A stretch of DNA of 64,000 nt from Peptococcaceae bacterium (GCA_023512435.1 JAILZP010000010.1:1-64000), one strand, 5' to 3'; counted from the first letter of the stretch, positions 52,130 to 61,914 are shown. Numbers and translations: made by a program. Notes: generated by a model not told the origin, from the letters alone.

Positions 52130-54901
52130 TTATTCAAGAACATTCCTATGTAATTTTTTTATTGATATATACCCCCTTGTATTGAATATAAAGTTAGATA
52201 ATTTTTTGATGTTCACTTTTCCTTCCTTCACTAATACAAAAGCCTCTGCTAAAACATATATCGGTATAGCTTTATAATTGTGAATATCACCTAACTCCTG
52301 AGCATTTTCTTTAGCTAACTCTTGAAAATCAGGACGACCAAAACATATGTACCCATCCGGTTTAAAGCGAGCTGACTGAGGAATTACATCACCAGCTTTT
52401 TTGGAGTCAACAAATTTATTGTTGCTTTCCTTTGCTGTAACCTGAGCAGTAATTTTCTTTCCGTTAAACGTTAATAACAAATCTGGTTCACCGGCTTTTT
52501 GATCAGTTATTCTTGTGGCATTAAATTCTGTAAAACCTGTATCAAAGAGATCACGAATTGCACACTCCAAATCTGTTCCACTTACGTTATATATATTTTC
52601 AATTATTGCCACATCATAACCAAGTTTACCTAATCTTCTTTTATGATCGGTTTTCCAAAAATCATTATTCTTCTCGCGCTTTTGATTAATATATTGTATT
52701 ATTCTGTCTGCCCTCCTTGGGCTAATTATCCCTGTGAAATCTTGAGGGTTTTTATCTAAAAAATCGTCTTCAGACTTAAAATTATTATTAATTAACCTTA
52801 TTTTATCGTCACGACCAAGATTAATTTTAATGCTGTTTAAAAATCTAGCTTCAATTGGTGATCTCTCAAGCAAACAATCGCTGATCGTTTGTAGCTTTCC
52901 ACATAAAGATGGGTTTAATATTTCTGCTATATTGTACATAACATCTACCATCCAAGCTAAGTTTATACAAATATTTCTTATATTAGCATTAGTAAGCATA
53001 TATGCTTGGGTGATCTCTCTATTAAAATGGTTACTCTCGAGAATATCTTTCGCCAGCAGAGCTATTACATAGTTAATTACATGCTTATTAAGAGCGTATC
53101 TCCCAATATCTTTAGCCTCATTATACATACTATATATGCTTCCCACTAATTCACCAGATTGAAACATTGAAGATATTCGACTAAATATTCTCTCCTTTCT
53201 TATTCCATCATTCCAATCAACCCCTCTGTAGTATTGATTACACACTTCAGTGGCAAGAGAAGAAACAAAAATTGTATCTAACGTGTCTATGCTTTTAATA
53301 TTTTCAATATACTTTTTAAGTATATTGAAGCTTTGAAGTTCACACCCCATACTGGCGCATATTTTACCCAAATCAGTAGCACTATATGTTTTTTCATTAA
53401 CCTCTATTAACTCGTACTCAACGCAACGCTGGATGCCGTCTATAATATATTTAAGAATACTACTTTTAGCCTCCTCAGATTTCCAGCGATTGGCCGCAAA
53501 CATACTAAAAATAAACCTTTCAATTTTTTCGAGTGTGTTAGCATAATTAGTTGATATAATATCTAAAACTATTTTATCTATATGTGTTCCAGTAAAAGCT
53601 GAAGACAAATCTTCTAAGGAGGCATTTAAATATGTATTAATTATTTGCCTATAATCTCTCATATCTTCAGCAAATAATATGCCCCTTCCGTAGTCTGTGG
53701 TATTGTCGCTTAATAATCTGCCTGCTCGTCCCAGAATATTTCTTACTTCTCCTACAGTCCACGGAACAAGCTGTAATGTGTGCTTGAATTGCCATTTTCT
53801 ATTGTCTGCAAGTATAACAGTTTTACAGGGTAGGTTAACTCCCATTGACAGAGTAGTAGTTGCAATAATAACACGGATTTCTCCTTCTCTAAAACCTTTC
53901 TCAACGGCTAAACGTTCTTCTAACTCGCAATCAGCATTATGAAATCCGATAGAATGTCTCAATGTTTTGGATAATAAATCCTTAGTTTCGGTTTCAGGTA
54001 GATCATTAATTAATTGCAAAGTATTAGAGGCTGCGGGCAAATGATTTAAATATCTTGAATATTCGATTGCCATCGACTGAGTTGAAGGAACAGAATTTTT
54101 TATTATTACAACTTGCTCACCGTTATTAACTAATGATTTCACTACACTTAGAATGTGTTGGTTTATATCTCCTTCCCTTGCAGGAAATGATTCCTCCCCT
54201 TGTGTTTTACTGTTCCATTCAATATACTTATATGTACCATCTGGGATTATAACACCTTGGCGAAGTTCAATTGGCCTATGTATAGAAACAATTGGCTTTA
54301 CACCAAGCCAGGTATCAAATCCATTTAATTTACCAGCAACAGCACTAAGAGCAATAATTTGTATTTTACCAGAATATTCTCTTATTTTAGTGAGAAGAAG
54401 CTCCAACCTTCCCCCTCTTTCTTCATCGGATATCATTTGTACTTCATCTATGATTACAAGGGAGGAATTCTCTATTATACTTGGATTTATGACTAAAAGT
54501 GCAGAGAGCTTTTCAAACGTCAAAATAGCTATATCATAATTTCCAACCCTTAAATCTTCATCGCTTTCTTTTCTATCGCCATTAGAAATAATGATTTTTA
54601 AATCTAATTTTCCTTTTCCATATTTATCATTTAAGTCTTCATACTTTTCTTCAGCTAAGGCTTTAAATGGTACAATATAAATACAGCGTTTCATTTTATA
54701 TGCGTTAATAACTGCTGCCATTTCACCAATTAGAGTTTTTCCGGATGATGTAGGAGCAATTATCAGCAAATTCTCGCCACTAAGTAGACCATTCTCGATT
54801 GCCTTAACTTGTATGTCTAGCAATCCTGTATAGCCTGCCTCAACGAGTATAGAGATGACTTCATCTGGCACACCATGATTTTTGAGCTCCCGAATGTTCA
54901 T
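52130..54901 (-). CDS. Ski2-like SF2 helicase with C-terminal nuclease-like domain
   Basis: 923 aa from ATG 54901 (AAGGAAGGTG upstream). Q-like region GLLDIQVKAIENG, Walker A APTSSGKTLIGE, motif II DEVQM, motif III ALSAV, later TTTLSMGVNLP and motif VI NILGRAGR: a complete Ski2/Hel308-type engine (about 1-420). A helical middle follows. The last 180 residues include GEPDLLLTFNGKKITAQVTAKE, a PD-(D/E)XK-like pattern with an atypical last element. Strongly AT-rich against its surroundings and bounded by REP-like palindromes, so probably acquired. A role in phage defence or DNA repair is inferred. Confidence 0.82.
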   Translation of the reverse strand: MNIRELKNHGVPDEVISILVEAGYTGLLDIQVKAIENGLLSGENLLIIAPTSSGKTLIGEMAAVINAYKMKRCIYIVPFKALAEEKYEDLNDKYGKGKLDLKIIISNGDRKESDEDLRVGNYDIAILTFEKLSALLVINPSIIENSSLVIIDEVQMISDEERGGRLELLLTKIREYSGKIQIIALSAVAGKLNGFDTWLGVKPIVSIHRPIELRQGVIIPDGTYKYIEWNSKTQGEESFPAREGDINQHILSVVKSLVNNGEQVVIIKNSVPSTQSMAIEYSRYLNHLPAASNTLQLINDLPETETKDLLSKTLRHSIGFHNADCELEERLAVEKGFREGEIRVIIATTTLSMGVNLPCKTVILADNRKWQFKHTLQLVPWTVGEVRNILGRAGRLLSDNTTDYGRGILFAEDMRDYRQIINTYLNASLEDLSSAFTGTHIDKIVLDIISTNYANTLEKIERFIFSMFAANRWKSEEAKSSILKYIIDGIQRCVEYELIEVNEKTYSATDLGKICASMGCELQSFNILKKYIENIKSIDTLDTIFVSSLATEVCNQYYRGVDWNDGIRKERIFSRISSMFQSGELVGSIYSMYNEAKDIGRYALNKHVINYVIALLAKDILESNHFNREITQAYMLTNANIRNICINLAWMVDVMYNIAEILNPSLCGKLQTISDCLLERSPIEARFLNSIKINLGRDDKIRLINNNFKSEDDFLDKNPQDFTGIISPRRADRIIQYINQKREKNNDFWKTDHKRRLGKLGYDVAIIENIYNVSGTDLECAIRDLFDTGFTEFNATRITDQKAGEPDLLLTFNGKKITAQVTAKESNNKFVDSKKAGDVIPQSARFKPDGYICFGRPDFQELAKENAQELGDIHNYKAIPIYVLAEAFVLVKEGKVNIKKLSNFIFNTRGYISIKKLHRNVLE

Positions 54902-55220
54902 ATAGAACACCTTCCTTAATATAAAATAAAACAGTAAGAAATCTTGATATCTACGCTGCTAAAAATATTTTTTGACATAATCCCAAAAAATCCTTTCACA
55001 AATAACTCAAAATTTACCACTCAACTTTCTCAGTTGAAAAATTGACCCTAAACCCTTGATATTTCTTGTTTTTTTGAAGAAAAACAACAAAACACCCCCA
55101 ACTTTTGGTAAAATAGAATTGTCAATTCAGAATGCGACAGGGGACGGTTTCGCCTGCCGCATAACGACACCGCAGCTCAGGTTTTCAACCAGGTAATCGG
55201 TCGAAGCAGTAAGTGATGCC
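54902..55220. other. AT-rich region upstream of helicase
   Basis: Contains a small hairpin CAACT/AGTTG (near 55022-55040) and, at 55133-55161, the right REP-like palindrome. No reading frame with a ribosome binding site was seen. Confidence 0.4.
55133..55161. repeat. 29-bp REP-like palindrome, right copy
   Basis: Inverted relative to 51325-51353 with two mismatches. Begins TGCGACAGGGGACGGTTT and ends CCTGCCGCA. Together the two copies bracket the IS remnant and the helicase gene. Confidence 0.75.
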
Positions 55221-55814
55221 CTACCGTTCCTTGTTCCTCTTAAACGGCAGTAGCATTGGTACTTGCTTTTGATATTCGATGTATTCCTCGCCGTATTCTG
55301 CCAACAACTTCCTTTCTTCCAGGTAGGTGCCCACAATTATATACAGGGTCAGAATGGTTCGGGATACAATGTCGGCCATGGTTGCATTCAGGCTCCACAT
55401 GAAGATGATTGTTGCCAGATACATGGGGTGGCGGACAACTCCTAAAAGACCAGTCTTGACAATCTTTCCGGGGGTGGATGATGGTGTACCGATTATCTGG
55501 CGGATACCGAGAAACTCCAGGGGATCATAAACCCGGAAAGCCAGGAGAATTACTATTACGGTACTGATCAACAGAATTGCCTGCAAAATATTCCATGGCG
55601 GTGAATATCTGATAACTGGATCTGTATCGAGTCTGTTAGTGTAAATCAAGAGGGGGATGAATGTGATTAACGCAATTAGATTGTATATCAGGCGGTAAAA
55701 TGAACGGTATCTTCCTAGCTTGCATTGTATCCAGCCAACAATCCGTGTTGATACCAGCAAACTATGAACCAACCCGAAGCCGCCCCAGAGTACAGCCAGT
55801 AATATGTATTTCAT
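55221..55814 (-). CDS. Isoprenylcysteine/phospholipid methyltransferase-type membrane protein
   Basis: 197 aa with five or six hydrophobic segments. The C-terminal part has GLLGVVRHPMYLATIIFMW and YLEERKLLAEYGEEYIEYQKQVPMLLPF, the SAM-binding and product-site motifs of the ICMT/PEMT family; the N-terminal half resembles NnrU. Methylates an unknown lipid or small molecule at the membrane. GGTGATAGA precedes the ATG. Confidence 0.8.
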   Translation of the reverse strand: MKYILLAVLWGGFGLVHSLLVSTRIVGWIQCKLGRYRSFYRLIYNLIALITFIPLLIYTNRLDTDPVIRYSPPWNILQAILLISTVIVILLAFRVYDPLEFLGIRQIIGTPSSTPGKIVKTGLLGVVRHPMYLATIIFMWSLNATMADIVSRTILTLYIIVGTYLEERKLLAEYGEEYIEYQKQVPMLLPFKRNKER

Positions 55815-55952
55815 TCTATCACCACATCGTTATGTCAGATGCCACATTGCTTTATTATAACATGCTGAAGGGTTTGGAGCTGACGCTTCCCAAATCCATG
55901 ATCACGCTCCCTCTTTCGTTGCGAATACAGCCTGCGGCTTAATGAATGTCAG

Positions 55953-56085
55953 TTAGGAGAGTTCGTCCAGGATCAGCAGGTTGATCTTCTCCATCTCTTG
56001 TTCGAGAAGACTCAACTGTGATTGGCCTGGGCTTCTAACAGATCGTTCGCCAGGTCGGCCGCCGTGTAGAAGCCGCCCCGGTACT
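55953..56085 (-). pseudogene. istB fragment (IS21 family)
   Basis: On the minus strand one frame gives FYTAADLANDLLEAQ and, after a frameshift, another gives LSLLEQEMEKINLLILDELS. Together they match the middle of IS21-type IstB ATPase, with LLILDEL as its Walker B. No upstream istA and no complete istB are present. A decayed insertion. Confidence 0.65.
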
Positions 56086-56255
56086 TCTGCGCCTTGAAAA
56101 CCCTTTTCATGTCTCAGCCGGTCGTAAATCCGCATGGCTGTGTGGCGCTGCTTCTGGTTGGCTGCTTATCCTGCTCCAGGCACAGTTCGCTCCTATACCC
56201 CTGTATCACGCTTTTAATCGTTCACATTCGCAGGGAAGCCATATTATGCGTAAAT

Positions 56256-56525
56256 TTGCTTATGAGGTTGCAACCACCGCCGGAAGCCAGTCTGATTGCC
56301 TTTACCAGATCATCCATCCCGGCTTTTTTAAGAACATATCCGGATGCGACTGCCTTTAACGCGCTGAGAACATGTCTTCATCGTCATACATGCTGAGGAC
56401 GACCACCTTGATTTCCGGAAAAGACTCCCGCAAGGCCCTGGTGGCCTCCACGCCGCCCATGTTCTGCAGCCGCAGGTCCATGACCACGACATGGGGGGCC
56501 TTCCCGGCAACTAATCTCCAGTCAA
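56256..56525 (-). pseudogene. NarL-type response-regulator fragment
   Basis: Minus strand: one frame reads APHVVVMDLRLQNMGGVEATRALRESFPEIKVVVLSMYDDEDMF, then a stop; the continuation ALKAVASGYVLKKAGMDDLVKAIRLA is in another frame. This is the receiver domain of a NarL/FixJ regulator without its first ~50 residues, with a frameshift, and no DNA-binding domain follows. The fragment is too broken to act. Confidence 0.72.
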
Positions 56526-56538
56526 TCCATCCACCCCG

Positions 56539-57388
56539 TCACCGCCGCCGGGGCCTGGAATACGGAGGCATGAAGCAGTCAAGGCGCCGGAGAAAGACCA
56601 GGGTGGAAAGATACACCAGCGCGTAAACCAGGTACAGCCAGTTGCTTGCAAGATGCAGTATATTCATACGGACAAAAATAGCGTTCATAGCCGTGAATAC
56701 GCCGGCCCCGGCGTATTTCCAGCACCATGGGGCATTAATCCTTACAAGCAGTGCCATCAGAATGGACACTACCAGTATAAAGGCGGTGGTGAAGGCCACG
56801 TGGTCTCGGGTCGGGTCCGTATACCAACCGATGGTGTAGTAGTGAGTCCTGAGAAGCGATGCGGAAAAAAAGGATATTGTTGCCAGTATTAAAACGGCTG
56901 CAAAAAAGTGAGTTGTCATGTTAACGGCAAGGGGAACCGGGTTTCTCTGCAGCAGGGAGTGCCACTTTCGGGCCAGGACAAAATTGATTACAAGCCCCGC
57001 TCCGGTGTAAAGAATATTCCACCGGTGATGAGAGTATATGCCCAAATAAATAAATGTCTGCTCAACAACCATAAAGGCGGCCGCGAACAGCACCATCCAG
57101 GCAAAGTTCAGCCGGAGGCCGGCAATAAGAATAGTGGCGGCGGGAACATAAACTGCGTCCGAAAAAACCGCCCCCATGATACTGTCAAAATAAGGATTGG
57201 CCAGTATCTTCGGCCGGTATACATAACAGTCAAGCAGGACCAGTACGATATACTCGAATAAATACACAGCCCCGGCCGAAAAAAAAATAAAGCACAAAGA
57301 GGCTGCGGTCCTTTATTATCCACGCAAGGTATATGTATATTGACAAAAAGGGCGCCGCAAGAAAGAGATACCAGGCGTAATTGGGCAT
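56539..57388 (-). pseudogene. Multi-TM membrane protein with homopolymer frameshift
   Basis: The N-terminus (MPNYAWYLFLAAPFLSIYIY, ATG 57388) and the rest (AGAVYLFEYIVLVLLDCYVYRP onwards, to 56539) lie in different frames. They join exactly at an A9 run (57279-57287): removing one base gives a continuous protein of about 282 aa with seven or eight hydrophobic segments. No family recognised. The error could be real, phase-variable or from sequencing. Confidence 0.7.
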
Positions 57389-57574
57389 GCAGCAAACCTA
57401 CTCACTTTTTTATTTATTCTGTTTTTATTTATTCTGCTTAATCCGGGCAGGCTTCAATCTCTTTGAAACAACCTTAAAAAGGGGTACGGCTGTGAGGCAG
57501 GGCTGGGAACAAATGACATCAGGATTAAGTCATTAATTTTAATAGGACTCTTTATCCCCAGGAGGGCCTTGTTA

Positions 57575-58687
57575 ATGTCAAAAACCCTTTCTGTAACGGT
57601 GGCGGTATTGATTTCGCTTGTATTGACAACTACGGGCTGCGGAAAAAAAACAGAGATTGCATATCCCGCCCGGGTACACGACGACATAAAAATTCCTCTG
57701 CTGGTCAAAAGGGAGGAGTACAAAAACGGCGGCTACACCCAGAGGAACCTGATCTGGCGGGGCACCTGGGACCTGAAGAAAGGGAGCCTCACCCTGGAAG
57801 AAAGGCCGCTGATCGAACCGGAGGGGGCGCTTTCCGGCGCAAACACCGCCTTCGGCTATACCTGGAGCGGGTCCGATGAGTTCATTGTAACGCACAACCT
57901 GTCTGACAGGGGGCGCCCGGTCATACCTTTCAGATCCGGAAGCGAATATTTTAAAATCGACACTTATACAGTCAATACACACCCGGACCACGAATACTCC
58001 GTAACCTTCAGGGACAGCCGCAGCGGAACAACCTACAGCGCATACACGGGGGAACACGGCTTTGAGGTTGTTTGCAGGAGCGGGGCCGGGGCGCACTGGC
58101 ATCTTTTAACGGCTGGTTCATCGGTGGAGGAAGACGGAAGGACGCCGGCCGTGCCCTTGATGATAACCTGCCTGGAGCGGGACATCCCGGGCATACTCCT
58201 GGTAAGCGGGGGAAGCGGTGGTGAGATTCTGACCTGGAAGGTGGCGAAGGATGATACGCCCTCTTTATACAGGGTTGATACCGGGGAGCCGAACAGTAGC
58301 CCATTTTTGTCGGCCCCGGGAAGCGATGCCTGCGTCCTGGGGGACAGGTTATACTTGAGCATGGGGAACGGGGTGTTCAGTTTCCCCACCGGCGGGCACC
58401 GGCCCGGCAGCGGTTATATAAAGGCCGTGCCTGAAGAAAGGATAAACAGGATTATAAAGGGCTCCCTGGCCGGCAATCCCCCGGGGGTTCCCGCATATAT
58501 CCGCCTGGGAGCCTTCGGGGATATGCTTCTGGTGGCGATTCCCGCCGGAGAAAGGGGGACCGGAATACTAGCCTTTAAAAACAACCTGCTTCTGTCTGAA
58601 CTGGTCATAAGTCCCGCCACTGTGGAACATTACACCGGGGTAATACTGCCCCAGGAAAATTCCGATTCACTATTCAGCGGCTGTTGA
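57575..58687 (+). CDS. Lipoprotein, beta-propeller-like
   Basis: About 370 aa from ATG 57575 (AGGAGG 9 nt upstream). Lipobox region TTTGC gives a lipidated Cys at about residue 22. The mature protein is rich in beta strands with repeated Gly/Ser turns (LSMGNGVFSFPTGG, LAFKNNLLLSEL), suggesting a propeller or similar all-beta fold. Ends in Gly-Cys. No enzyme motif. Exported to the outer face of the membrane. Confidence 0.7.
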   Translation: MSKTLSVTVAVLISLVLTTTGCGKKTEIAYPARVHDDIKIPLLVKREEYKNGGYTQRNLIWRGTWDLKKGSLTLEERPLIEPEGALSGANTAFGYTWSGSDEFIVTHNLSDRGRPVIPFRSGSEYFKIDTYTVNTHPDHEYSVTFRDSRSGTTYSAYTGEHGFEVVCRSGAGAHWHLLTAGSSVEEDGRTPAVPLMITCLERDIPGILLVSGGSGGEILTWKVAKDDTPSLYRVDTGEPNSSPFLSAPGSDACVLGDRLYLSMGNGVFSFPTGGHRPGSGYIKAVPEERINRIIKGSLAGNPPGVPAYIRLGAFGDMLLVAIPAGERGTGILAFKNNLLLSELVISPATVEHYTGVILPQENSDSLFSGC

Positions 58688-58827
58688 CATTCCGAAAGCC
58701 TGCCAAAAATGCATTTAAGACCGGCCGGTACCCACTAATTCCCAATTCCTATTTCCACCTTTTACTCCGAAGCCAGCGCCGGCGGCCCCCGGGCCGCCAG
58801 GCCCCATCAACAGGTGGGCCCGAGACT

Positions 58828-58856
58828 TTGGCAAGTTTCTGGTTTTCTGGTAATAT
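58828..58856 (+). promoter_or_regulatory. Promoter of lipoprotein gene at 58928
   Basis: TTGGCA (58828-58833), a 17-nt spacer and TAATAT (58851-58856), 71 nt before the start codon. Confidence 0.6.
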
Positions 58857-58927
58857 TTACGTGACGGGAACCTGGGAGATCCTGATCTCGTCTATAAGAA
58901 AAAAGGAATTGTTCAGGGGATGGCAAC

Positions 58928-59869
58928 ATGAAAAAAGCGCTTTTTCTTGTACTTGTTTTATTGTTGAGTGTCTCTCTGTTTGGTTGTGCCAATGGGAATA
59001 ACGGTGGCCAGCAGGAAGGACAACCCAAAGAAAAACAGCAACAGAACCAAGGCAGCGAGAAAGAGGCGGTTGCCGGCCTGGTTGAGGATTTCGGCAGAAG
59101 GCTTCAAAAAGTCTCCCTTCAAGCCCCCGGAGAGGTAATATACAAAAGTATGCAAGAGAATTATGGCGGTTTAGTGTACCCTTCGCTTATTGAAGAATGG
59201 GCAAGGGATCCTCAAAATGCTCCCGGGAGGGTAGTTTCAAGTCCGTGGCCGGATCATATAGAGATTCTCAGCATTGAGAAAGCATCGGAGTCTGCGTACG
59301 AAGTCAAGGGCCAAATCATAGAGATGACCAGTGTGGAGATGGCAAGCGGCGGGGTTGCCGCCAGGCGGCCAATCACACTCGTTGTTGGGAAAGCCGAAAA
59401 CCGCTGGGTTATTACCGCTGTCAAGATCGGTGCGTACGAGGATACCAACGCAACGGTGTTCAAAAATTACCGATATGGTTTCAGTTTTTCCCTGCCTGAG
59501 AGTTGGAAAGGCTATTCGATTGTAAACGGCAAATGGGAGGGTTCCGCCGTGGGAGGCACACAAGGCGGGGAAGTTGTTGAAACCGGCCCGGTGATTTCCA
59601 TAAGACATCCTCAATGGACTCCTGATAACAAGCGGCAGGACATCCCCATTATGGTCTTTACACTTGCCCAATGGGACTCGCTTCAGCAAGGGAAATTCCA
59701 TATCGGTGCGGCTCCCATAGGACCAAGCGAACTTGGCTGTAACGCCAGGTACGTTTTTGCGCTTCCCGCGCGTTATAACTATGCATTTCCGACAGGATAC
59801 GAAGAAGTGGAAGAAATTTTAAAAAGCAATCCCCTTCGAACTGATGAATATGGAAGTATCTCAAATTAA
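58928..59869 (+). CDS. Lipoprotein, hypothetical
   Basis: 313 aa. A signal peptide with lipobox LFGC (Cys20), then a Gln/Gly/Lys-rich linker, an NTF2-like or cystatin-like middle part (about 50-165), and a C-terminal domain with YRYGFSFSLPESWKGYSIVNG typical of a beta-rich lipoprotein domain. CAGGGGATGGCAAC precedes the ATG. Function unknown. Confidence 0.7.
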   Translation: MKKALFLVLVLLLSVSLFGCANGNNGGQQEGQPKEKQQQNQGSEKEAVAGLVEDFGRRLQKVSLQAPGEVIYKSMQENYGGLVYPSLIEEWARDPQNAPGRVVSSPWPDHIEILSIEKASESAYEVKGQIIEMTSVEMASGGVAARRPITLVVGKAENRWVITAVKIGAYEDTNATVFKNYRYGFSFSLPESWKGYSIVNGKWEGSAVGGTQGGEVVETGPVISIRHPQWTPDNKRQDIPIMVFTLAQWDSLQQGKFHIGAAPIGPSELGCNARYVFALPARYNYAFPTGYEEVEEILKSNPLRTDEYGSISN

Positions 59870-59916
59870 TACGACCACTGAACACGAAATAAAATCAGGG
59901 GCTTGAGGCATCTGTT

Positions 59917-60048
59917 ATGAAAAAGATTAAATTGGCCCGGGGGTCATGGCGGAGAAAGCCTCAGACCCAGGTTGTTCCCAACAAGAAGGCCCTAAACAGT
60001 AAATACGCCTGCAGGAAATCGAAGGAACCCCCCGCCCCCTCCAACTAA
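59917..60048 (+). CDS. Small basic protein (43 aa)
   Basis: 43 aa with 13 Lys/Arg. The pattern KLARGSW followed by PQTQVVPNKKALNSK resembles a family of small basic proteins in Clostridia (ARGSWxxxPxTRVVPNKKxYxRK) that I recall without a function. GAGG lies about 10 nt before the ATG. Could be an RNA-binding protein; that is only inferred from charge. Confidence 0.5.
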   Translation: MKKIKLARGSWRRKPQTQVVPNKKALNSKYACRKSKEPPAPSN

Positions 60049-60217
60049 GAAAAAACCACCTGCAGTGTGTAATCCTGTGGAAGCAAACCTTAAAGGCTCC
60101 CTCCCGGTGTCTTGCGATCCCGCTCACCCCAGGCTGTGAATTTTTCGTGAAACGATAACATGGGTTATTTCGTTTAATATAGCAAGTCAATCGACATATG
60201 AATTGGCGGGAGATAAT

Positions 60218-61480
60218 ATGATTAAAAAAATATTTATGGGCATCTGCTCTGTTCTGGCCATTCCCGCGCTGATACTCTTTTTCAAATTCGCCACCCACGC
60301 CGAAACGCCGGCAATAAAGCTGGGCAATGAGCTTTTGCAAGGCAAGTATCATTACCTGGTGGAAGGAAAAAGGATTGGACTGATCACCAACCAGAGCGGA
60401 GTAACCAGCCAGGGAATAAGCACCATTGACATGCTGGCCAACGATCAGTCCGTGCGACTGACGGCCCTTTACGCCCCCGAACACGGCCTCGACGGCACCG
60501 CCAAGGCGGGTGAATACGTGGAATCATATGTTCACGGCAAGCTGGGCATCCCCGTATACAGCCTGTACGGCAAAACAAGGATGCCCACCGGGGAGATGCT
60601 TCAGGATGTCGATGTTCTTGTTTTTGATGTACAGGACATTGGGGCCAGGTCGTACACCTACATATCGACATTGAACTACTGCATGGCAGCCGCAAAAAAG
60701 TACGGCAAGCGGATTGTGGTGCTTGACCGCCCAAATCCGCTGGGTGGTGAAATTGTTGAAGGACCTGTCCTGGAGGACCCTTACCTGTCTTTTGTGGGTG
60801 TGGACAATTTGCCGATGGCCCACGGCATGACCGCCGGAGAACTGGCCAATTTTTTCAACCGTAAAATCGGGGCCGATCTCACCGTGGTCCCGATGGAAGG
60901 GTACACCAGGGACATGATCTACCAGGATACGGGGCTGCCCTGGGTACAGACTTCTCCCAACATCCCGGACCTGGATTCCGTTTTCGGGTACATGGCCACA
61001 GGCCTCGGAGAAGGAACGGGAATTGTCCAGGGGGATAAATTCAAGTGGATAGGCGGCAAGGGAATCGACTCCCGGAAATATGCCGGACTTCTCAACGGCG
61101 CGGGTCTTCCCGGGGTGACTTTTATCCCGGAAACAAGGGGAGATGCGGGAGGGGTAAGGTTGAAAATAGAGGATTACCATGCTTTTAATCCCGCCAAAAC
61201 GGGTATCTACGCATTGGCCTTTGCTCATTCCCTGAACAGTTTCAAGGTGCCCAAAAGCGATAAGACTGTGGTCATGTTCGATAAGATCATGGGAACCGGT
61301 AAAATCGGGGAATACCTGGAACAGGGTCTTGACCCGGAACAGATCGAGGCCCGGTACGCCCCCGGCCTTAACAGATTCAAAGAAGAAAGAAAAAAATACC
61401 TGATTTACGGAAATGATTCCGAAAGGGAGTCCAGGATCGGGCAGTGGATAGACATTTTTACCGGCACATTTAAACTCTAG
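60218..61480 (+). CDS. DUF1343 exo-beta-N-acetylmuramidase (NamZ-like)
   Basis: 420 aa from ATG 60218 (GGCGGGAG upstream). A signal peptide or anchor at residues 5-28, then a complete DUF1343 domain: GLITNQSGV, LYAPEHGLDG, VFDVQDIGARSYTYISTL, VLDRPNPLGG, MAHGMTAGELA and SPNIPDLDSV. NamZ of Bacillus releases terminal MurNAc from peptidoglycan. Exported; probably used in wall turnover. Confidence 0.9.
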   Translation: MIKKIFMGICSVLAIPALILFFKFATHAETPAIKLGNELLQGKYHYLVEGKRIGLITNQSGVTSQGISTIDMLANDQSVRLTALYAPEHGLDGTAKAGEYVESYVHGKLGIPVYSLYGKTRMPTGEMLQDVDVLVFDVQDIGARSYTYISTLNYCMAAAKKYGKRIVVLDRPNPLGGEIVEGPVLEDPYLSFVGVDNLPMAHGMTAGELANFFNRKIGADLTVVPMEGYTRDMIYQDTGLPWVQTSPNIPDLDSVFGYMATGLGEGTGIVQGDKFKWIGGKGIDSRKYAGLLNGAGLPGVTFIPETRGDAGGVRLKIEDYHAFNPAKTGIYALAFAHSLNSFKVPKSDKTVVMFDKIMGTGKIGEYLEQGLDPEQIEARYAPGLNRFKEERKKYLIYGNDSERESRIGQWIDIFTGTFKL

Positions 61481-61557
61481 AACCGGGGCCACGGCGCCAT
61501 TGCCCGGAACGCCGCATACCTGAAAGAAAAGTGACTTGTGCTGCCTTCCCTGACTTT

Positions 61558-61914
61558 CTACGCAGGTTTTTTCCGGGGCCGGCGGGATTTTTCCAAAAAA
61601 GGGTGATAAACAAGCCCCTCGGCCACAACCAGCGCAACGGTGCCAAGGATAATGTTGAAGAAGCCGGCGTCAACTCCCAGATACCTGGAGACCCAGAGAA
61701 TAAACAGGGCCAGTCCGCCGTCCGTCACAGTGGCGGTAAAATTACCCGTTTCCGGCAAAATCACGAGGTCCCCGACGATATAGGAAACCATGGTAACGGT
61801 TAAGGCCAGGACTGCCGCGGGGACCCAGCTCACCCCTCCCGGCAGGGCGAGAATCAAAAGAAGCGGCAGCCCGTTTAAGAGTATTTTGACCGGAAGGACC
61901 TTAAAGTGCCCCAT
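61558..61914 (-). CDS. DUF2512 (YndM-like) membrane protein
   Basis: 118 aa, four hydrophobic segments. VGDLVILPETGNFTATVTDGGLALFILW is the DUF2512 core, found in many Firmicutes. Function unknown. Convergent with the NamZ gene; the C-terminus is strongly basic (EKSRRPRKKPA). Confidence 0.82.
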   Translation of the reverse strand: MGHFKVLPVKILLNGLPLLLILALPGGVSWVPAAVLALTVTMVSYIVGDLVILPETGNFTATVTDGGLALFILWVSRYLGVDAGFFNIILGTVALVVAEGLVYHPFLEKSRRPRKKPA

